A stretch of DNA of 64,000 nt from NCBI GenBank assembly GCA_001298575.1, contig LJCV01000122.1, forward strand, positions 26,103 to 90,102, in the 5' to 3' direction. The translations under genes were made by a program, and so were the position numbers. Positions 61,901 to 64,000 of the stretch are shown here, one piece after another (position 1 is the first letter of the stretch; the number at the start of each line of letters is the position of its first letter). Source of the DNA: Actinobacteria bacterium OK074. Its GTDB lineage: Bacteria > Actinomycetota > Actinomycetes > Streptomycetales > Streptomycetaceae. The notes under the pieces are model-generated. The model saw only the letters and a list, made by a program, of their open reading frames with translations, was not told where the DNA came from and searched no databases.

Positions 61901-64000
61901 GGAGACGGGGCTCTCCCTGCCCGCTTCCGTACTCTTCGACCACCCGACCCCACGGGCACTCGCCCGCCATCTGCGCGGCCTGCTGCACGGGGACACCGAA
62001 CACACACCTCAACTCCCTGTCAGCGCAAGGCCGGACACGTCCGAGGATCCCGTCGCCATCGTGGGCATGGGCTGCCGGCTGCCCGGGGGCATCCACACGC
62101 CCGAGGCGCTGTGGGAGTTGCTCACCACGGGCGGCGACACGGTCTCCGCCTTCCCCGCCGACCGGGGCTGGGACCTCGACGGCCTGTACCACCCCGACCC
62201 CGAACACCACGGGACGACGTACGCCCGTGCGGGCTCCTTCCTGTACGACGCCGCCGAGTTCGACCCCGGCTTCTTCGGGATCTCGCCGCGCGAGGCCGAG
62301 GCGATGGACCCGCAGCAGCGGCTGCTGCTGGAGACGTCGTGGGAGGCGTTGGAACGGGCGGGCATCGATCCGGAGACCCTGCGCGAGGGCGACGGCGGAG
62401 TGTTCGTCGGGCTGATGCCGCAGGAGTACGGTCCCGGGCTGAGCCATGCGCCCGAGTCCGTCGACGGCTATCTGCTGACGGGCACGTCGTGCAGCGTGGC
62501 CAGCGGGCGCATCGCCTACCTCCTGGGCCTGCGCGGGCAGGCGGTGACCGTGGACACGGCGTGCTCGTCGTCGCTGGTCGCGCTGCATCTCGCGGTGCAG
62601 GCCCTGCGTTCCGGCGAGTGCTCCTTCGCGCTCGCGGGCGGGGCGAGCGTGATGGCCGAGCCCGGCATCTTCGTCGAGTTCAGCCGTCAGCGGGGGCTCG
62701 CGCCGGACGGCCGCTGCAAGCCGTTCGCGGCGGGGGCGGACGGCACCGGGTGGGGCGAGGGCGTGGGTGTCCTCCTCCTTGAACGGCTGTCGGAGGCGCG
62801 GCGCAAGGGGCACCCCGTCCTCGCGGTGATCCGTGGTTCGGCGATCAACCAGGACGGCGCCAGCAACGGCCTGACCGCGCCCAACGGGCCTGCCCAGGAG
62901 CGTGTCATCCGCGCCGCCCTCACCGACGCTCGCCTCACGCCGGACCTGGTGGACGCGGTCGAGGCCCACGGCACGGGTACGACGCTCGGCGACCCGATCG
63001 AGGCCCAGGCGCTGCTTGCCACGTACGGCCAAGGTCGTGCTGCCGAACGGCCGTTGTGGCTGGGCTCGTTGAAGTCCAACATCGGCCACACCCAGGCCGC
63101 CGCCGGTGTCGGTGGCGTGATGAAGATGGTCCTTGCCCTGCAACACGGGCTGCTTCCCCGGACGTTGAACGTCGACCAGCCGACCTCGCATGTCGACTGG
63201 TCGGCGGGTGCGGTGTCGTTGCTGACGGAGGCGGTGGAGTGGCCGTCGGGGGAGGGGCGGGTACGGCGGGCGGGGGTGTCGTCGTTCGGGATCAGTGGGA
63301 CGAACGCGCATGTGGTGTTGGAGGAGGCGCCGCTCGTATCGCGGTTGGACGAGGACGGTGGTTCGGGTTCGGGTTCGGACTCGGGTTCGGGCTCGGGCTT
63401 GGGCTCGGATTCGGGCTTGGGCTCGGTGCTTGGTGCGGGTGGTGTGGTGCCGTGGGTGGTTTCGGGGCGGGGTGCGGAGGCGCTGGCCGGGCAGGCTGGG
63501 CTGTTGGTGTCGTTCGTGGAGTCGGCCGGGGAGGGTGTGCGGCCGGTTGACGTGGCGTGGTCGCTCGCGCGTTCGCGTACGGCGTTCGGGGACCGGGCCG
63601 TCGTGCTGGGGCGGGAGCGTGCTGAACTGGCCTTGGGCGTTGGGGAGTTGGCCGGGGGCGGCGAGGTGATGTCGTCGTCCGTGGTGCGGGGGCGGGCCGC
63701 TTCTGCTTCCGGGGATGTGGTGTTTGTGTTTCCTGGTCAGGGGGCTCAGTGGGTGGGGATGGGGCGGGAGTTGTGGGAGTCGTCGCCTGTCTTTGCCGCG
63801 TCGATGGAGGCGTGTGGGCGGGCGTTGTCGTTGTTCGTGGACTGGTCGTTGAGTGATGTGGTGTGCGGTGGGGGTGAGTTGGTGGATGTGGATGTGGTGC
63901 AGCCGGTGTCGTGGGCGGTGATGGTGTCGTTGGCTGCGTTGTGGCGGGGGGCGGGGGGTGGGCCGTCGGTGGGGGGGGGGGGGTCGGAGGGGGGGGGTGG
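58908..64000 (+). CDS. Modular type I polyketide synthase, loading module plus start of module 1 (cut by window end)
   Basis: First 1697 residues of a large multidomain enzyme. ATG 58908 has GGTGGAG upstream. Loading module: KSQ domain about 25-440 with Gln196 replacing the active Cys ([16 protein letters not shown]), then AT about 565-880 ([15 protein letters not shown], active Ser657 in [16 protein letters not shown] at 757-760), then ACP with Ser986 in [16 protein letters not shown]. Module 1: KS about 1046-1470 with the normal Cys1219 ([15 protein letters not shown]), a Gly/Ser linker, then AT to the window end. KSQ domains decarboxylate the extender to make the starter (established). YASH marks methylmalonyl-CoA, so the starter is predicted to be propionate. 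No docking domain precedes KSQ, as expected for the first PKS. Confidence 0.96.
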   Translation, partial: MSESVRTPNGSERTPCGLDTTPRRAIAVIGLACRLPGAPTPDALWRLLRAGDSAIRPTPAERLGVGAGTADASDSPSGDGAPRWGGFLDDVDLFDAGFFGVSPREADAMDPQQRLVLELAWEALEDSRIVPGRLADTSTGVFIGAAHDDYATLLHALGPENVTHQSFTGTHRALIANRLSYLLGLRGPSITLDSAQSSSLVALHLACESLRSGDSDLALVGGVNLQLAPESSLYPHRFGALSPDGHCYTFDARANGYVRGEGGGAVVLKPLDRALADGDPVRAVIRGSAVNNDGGGDTLTAPDPRAQEDVIRRALRNAGAAPYDIQYVELHGTGTPVGDPVEATALGAALGAGRNADEPLRVGSVKTNVGHLEGAAGIAGLLKTVLALQHRELPPSLNYAHPNPDISFDALRLRVQDGPGPWPRPDVPLMAGVSAFGMGGTNAHVVLEEAPGVAPGSAAETEVGDGTGAVFAAGGGVVPWVVSGRGAEGVAGQAGRLAAFAESAGDDGVRPVDVAWSLAGSRTAFDGRAVVVGSGVAELGAELGVLASDGVTGAGVVRGVVAGGADRVVFVFPGQGAQWVGMGRELWDSSPVFAASMEACERALSLFVDWSLSDVVCGGGELVDVDVVQPVSWAVMVSLAALWRASGVEPSVVVGHSQGEIAAAVVAGGLSLEDGARVVALRSKAIRAIAGRGGMVSIALPLAGVEELLAGWAGRVDVAAVNGPGSVVVAGDADALDSLVAHCEAAEVRARRVPVDYASHTWHVESIEGELAEALAAVAPRSGSVPFFSTAEAELVDTARLDGGYWYRNLRQRVRFAEAVESLAGQGYAAFVEVSSHPVLGMAVQEAAPDAVVVGSLRRDQGGAERFLTSLAEAWVRGVAVDWTAVLSGRGARTISLPTYAFQRRRYWLQGGESGARRRTLPAEVVGEADELASTLTAAPSALSVLPVGRDDLEQRVRAHAAVVLGHGAAGDVEVALTFKALGFDSATSVELRNRLVTETGLSLPASVLFDHPTPRALARHLRGLLHGDTEHTPQLPVSARPDTSEDPVAIVGMGCRLPGGIHTPEALWELLTTGGDTVSAFPADRGWDLDGLYHPDPEHHGTTYARAGSFLYDAAEFDPGFFGISPREAEAMDPQQRLLLETSWEALERAGIDPETLREGDGGVFVGLMPQEYGPGLSHAPESVDGYLLTGTSCSVASGRIAYLLGLRGQAVTVDTACSSSLVALHLAVQALRSGECSFALAGGASVMAEPGIFVEFSRQRGLAPDGRCKPFAAGADGTGWGEGVGVLLLERLSEARRKGHPVLAVIRGSAINQDGASNGLTAPNGPAQERVIRAALTDARLTPDLVDAVEAHGTGTTLGDPIEAQALLATYGQGRAAERPLWLGSLKSNIGHTQAAAGVGGVMKMVLALQHGLLPRTLNVDQPTSHVDWSAGAVSLLTEAVEWPSGEGRVRRAGVSSFGISGTNAHVVLEEAPLVSRLDEDGGSGSGSDSGSGSGLGSDSGLGSVLGAGGVVPWVVSGRGAEALAGQAGLLVSFVESAGEGVRPVDVAWSLARSRTAFGDRAVVLGRERAELALGVGELAGGGEVMSSSVVRGRAASASGDVVFVFPGQGAQWVGMGRELWESSPVFAASMEACGRALSLFVDWSLSDVVCGGGELVDVDVVQPVSWAVMVSLAALWRGAGGGPSVGGGGSEGGG
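60612..60893 (+). repeat. AT-domain coding repeat, copy 1
   Basis: The 5-prime part of the loading-module AT (from GTGTTTGTGTTTCCTGG) recurs almost base for base at 63720-64000 in the module 1 AT. Differences are few, and many of those before 63950 are synonymous. Recent duplication or gene conversion within the PKS is likely. Confidence 0.85.
63352..63432 (+). repeat. Six-base microsatellite coding a Gly/Ser linker
   Basis: Tandem TCGGGT/TCGGGC/TTGGGC units encode a run of alternating Ser-Gly with occasional Asp and Leu, between KS2 and the KS-AT linker. The corresponding site after KS1 lacks it. Probably replication slippage tolerated in a flexible joint. Confidence 0.85.
63720..64000 (+). 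repeat. AT-domain coding repeat, copy 2
   Basis: Partner of 60612-60893. It is nearly identical up to about 63950, after which almost all differences from copy 1 are changes to G. Confidence 0.85.
63951..64000. other. Probable low-quality sequence (poly-G drift)
   Basis: Aligned without gaps to copy 1, many of the C, A and T bases are replaced by G, turning the expected GHSQGE codons into Gly runs with a destroyed active site. This looks like base-calling failure at a contig end, not biology. Confidence 0.75.

Noticed and set aside
60996..63311. 771-codon minus-strand frame within the PKS
   Set aside because: Antisense shadow of AT/ACP/KS coding DNA; no motif and wrong codon bias.

Overview
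The window reads as chromosomal DNA of a Streptomyces or close relative. GC content is very high, third codon positions are almost all G or C, GTG starts are common, coupled genes overlap as ATGA or GTGA, and there are many twin-arginine signals, MarR/IclR/AraC/LuxR regulators and a modular type I polyketide synthase. I see no rRNA, tRNA, CRISPR array, insertion sequence or phage gene. Almost every base sits in a gene or a short regulatory gap. All functions are read from sequence by eye; no search was run.

Layout, left to right. 1-11 kb: a partial transketolase, an AraC regulator, a secreted GH16 beta-glucanase behind a perfect LacI-type palindrome, an L,D-transpeptidase lipoprotein, a 901-residue fusion of a flavin oxidoreductase with a TTC38-like TPR protein, and an exported sulfatase. 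11-16.4 kb: IclR and MarR regulators diverge from a four-gene operon (SDR dehydrogenase, amidohydrolase, acyl-CoA ligase, MaoC hydratase) that looks like CoA-dependent breakdown of an organic acid. 16.4-36 kb: a large glycan locus. A minus-strand operon (PfkB kinase, ABC sugar-binding protein, two permeases, GH2 beta-galactosidase, and two Tat-exported phosphoesterases) diverges from a plus-strand set (DeoR regulator, GH4, GH38 alpha-mannosidase, GH29 alpha-L-fucosidase). A GH18 chitinase with two DasR-like sites follows. The enzyme set fits import and intracellular trimming of fucose/galactose/mannose-containing glycans.

36-43 kb holds an ATP-grasp enzyme, a metallophosphoesterase coupled to a Sfp-type phosphopantetheinyl transferase, a hydrolase, and an XRE regulator/ImmA-like peptidase pair divergent from a free-standing MmyB-type ligand-binding domain. 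43-48.8 kb is a compact trans-4-hydroxy-L-proline catabolic operon: three-subunit D-hydroxyproline dehydrogenase, deaminase, 2-epimerase and a GntR regulator. 48.8-55.3 kb is a NitT/TauT-type ABC importer, an IclR regulator and a Rieske oxygenase/reductase pair with a tiny Cys/His-rich protein between them, probably aromatic acid uptake and oxidation. 55.5-64 kb is the left edge of a polyketide cluster: a LuxR response regulator, a PAS-LuxR activator of the PimM type, a small protein, and the first PKS gene. That PKS starts with a KSQ-AT-ACP loading module whose AT carries the methylmalonyl signature, so a propionate starter is predicted.

The transketolase is cut by the left edge and the PKS by the right edge. 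The last ~50 bases are almost all G, and compared with the earlier AT copy nearly all the changes are to G, so they are probably low-quality sequence.
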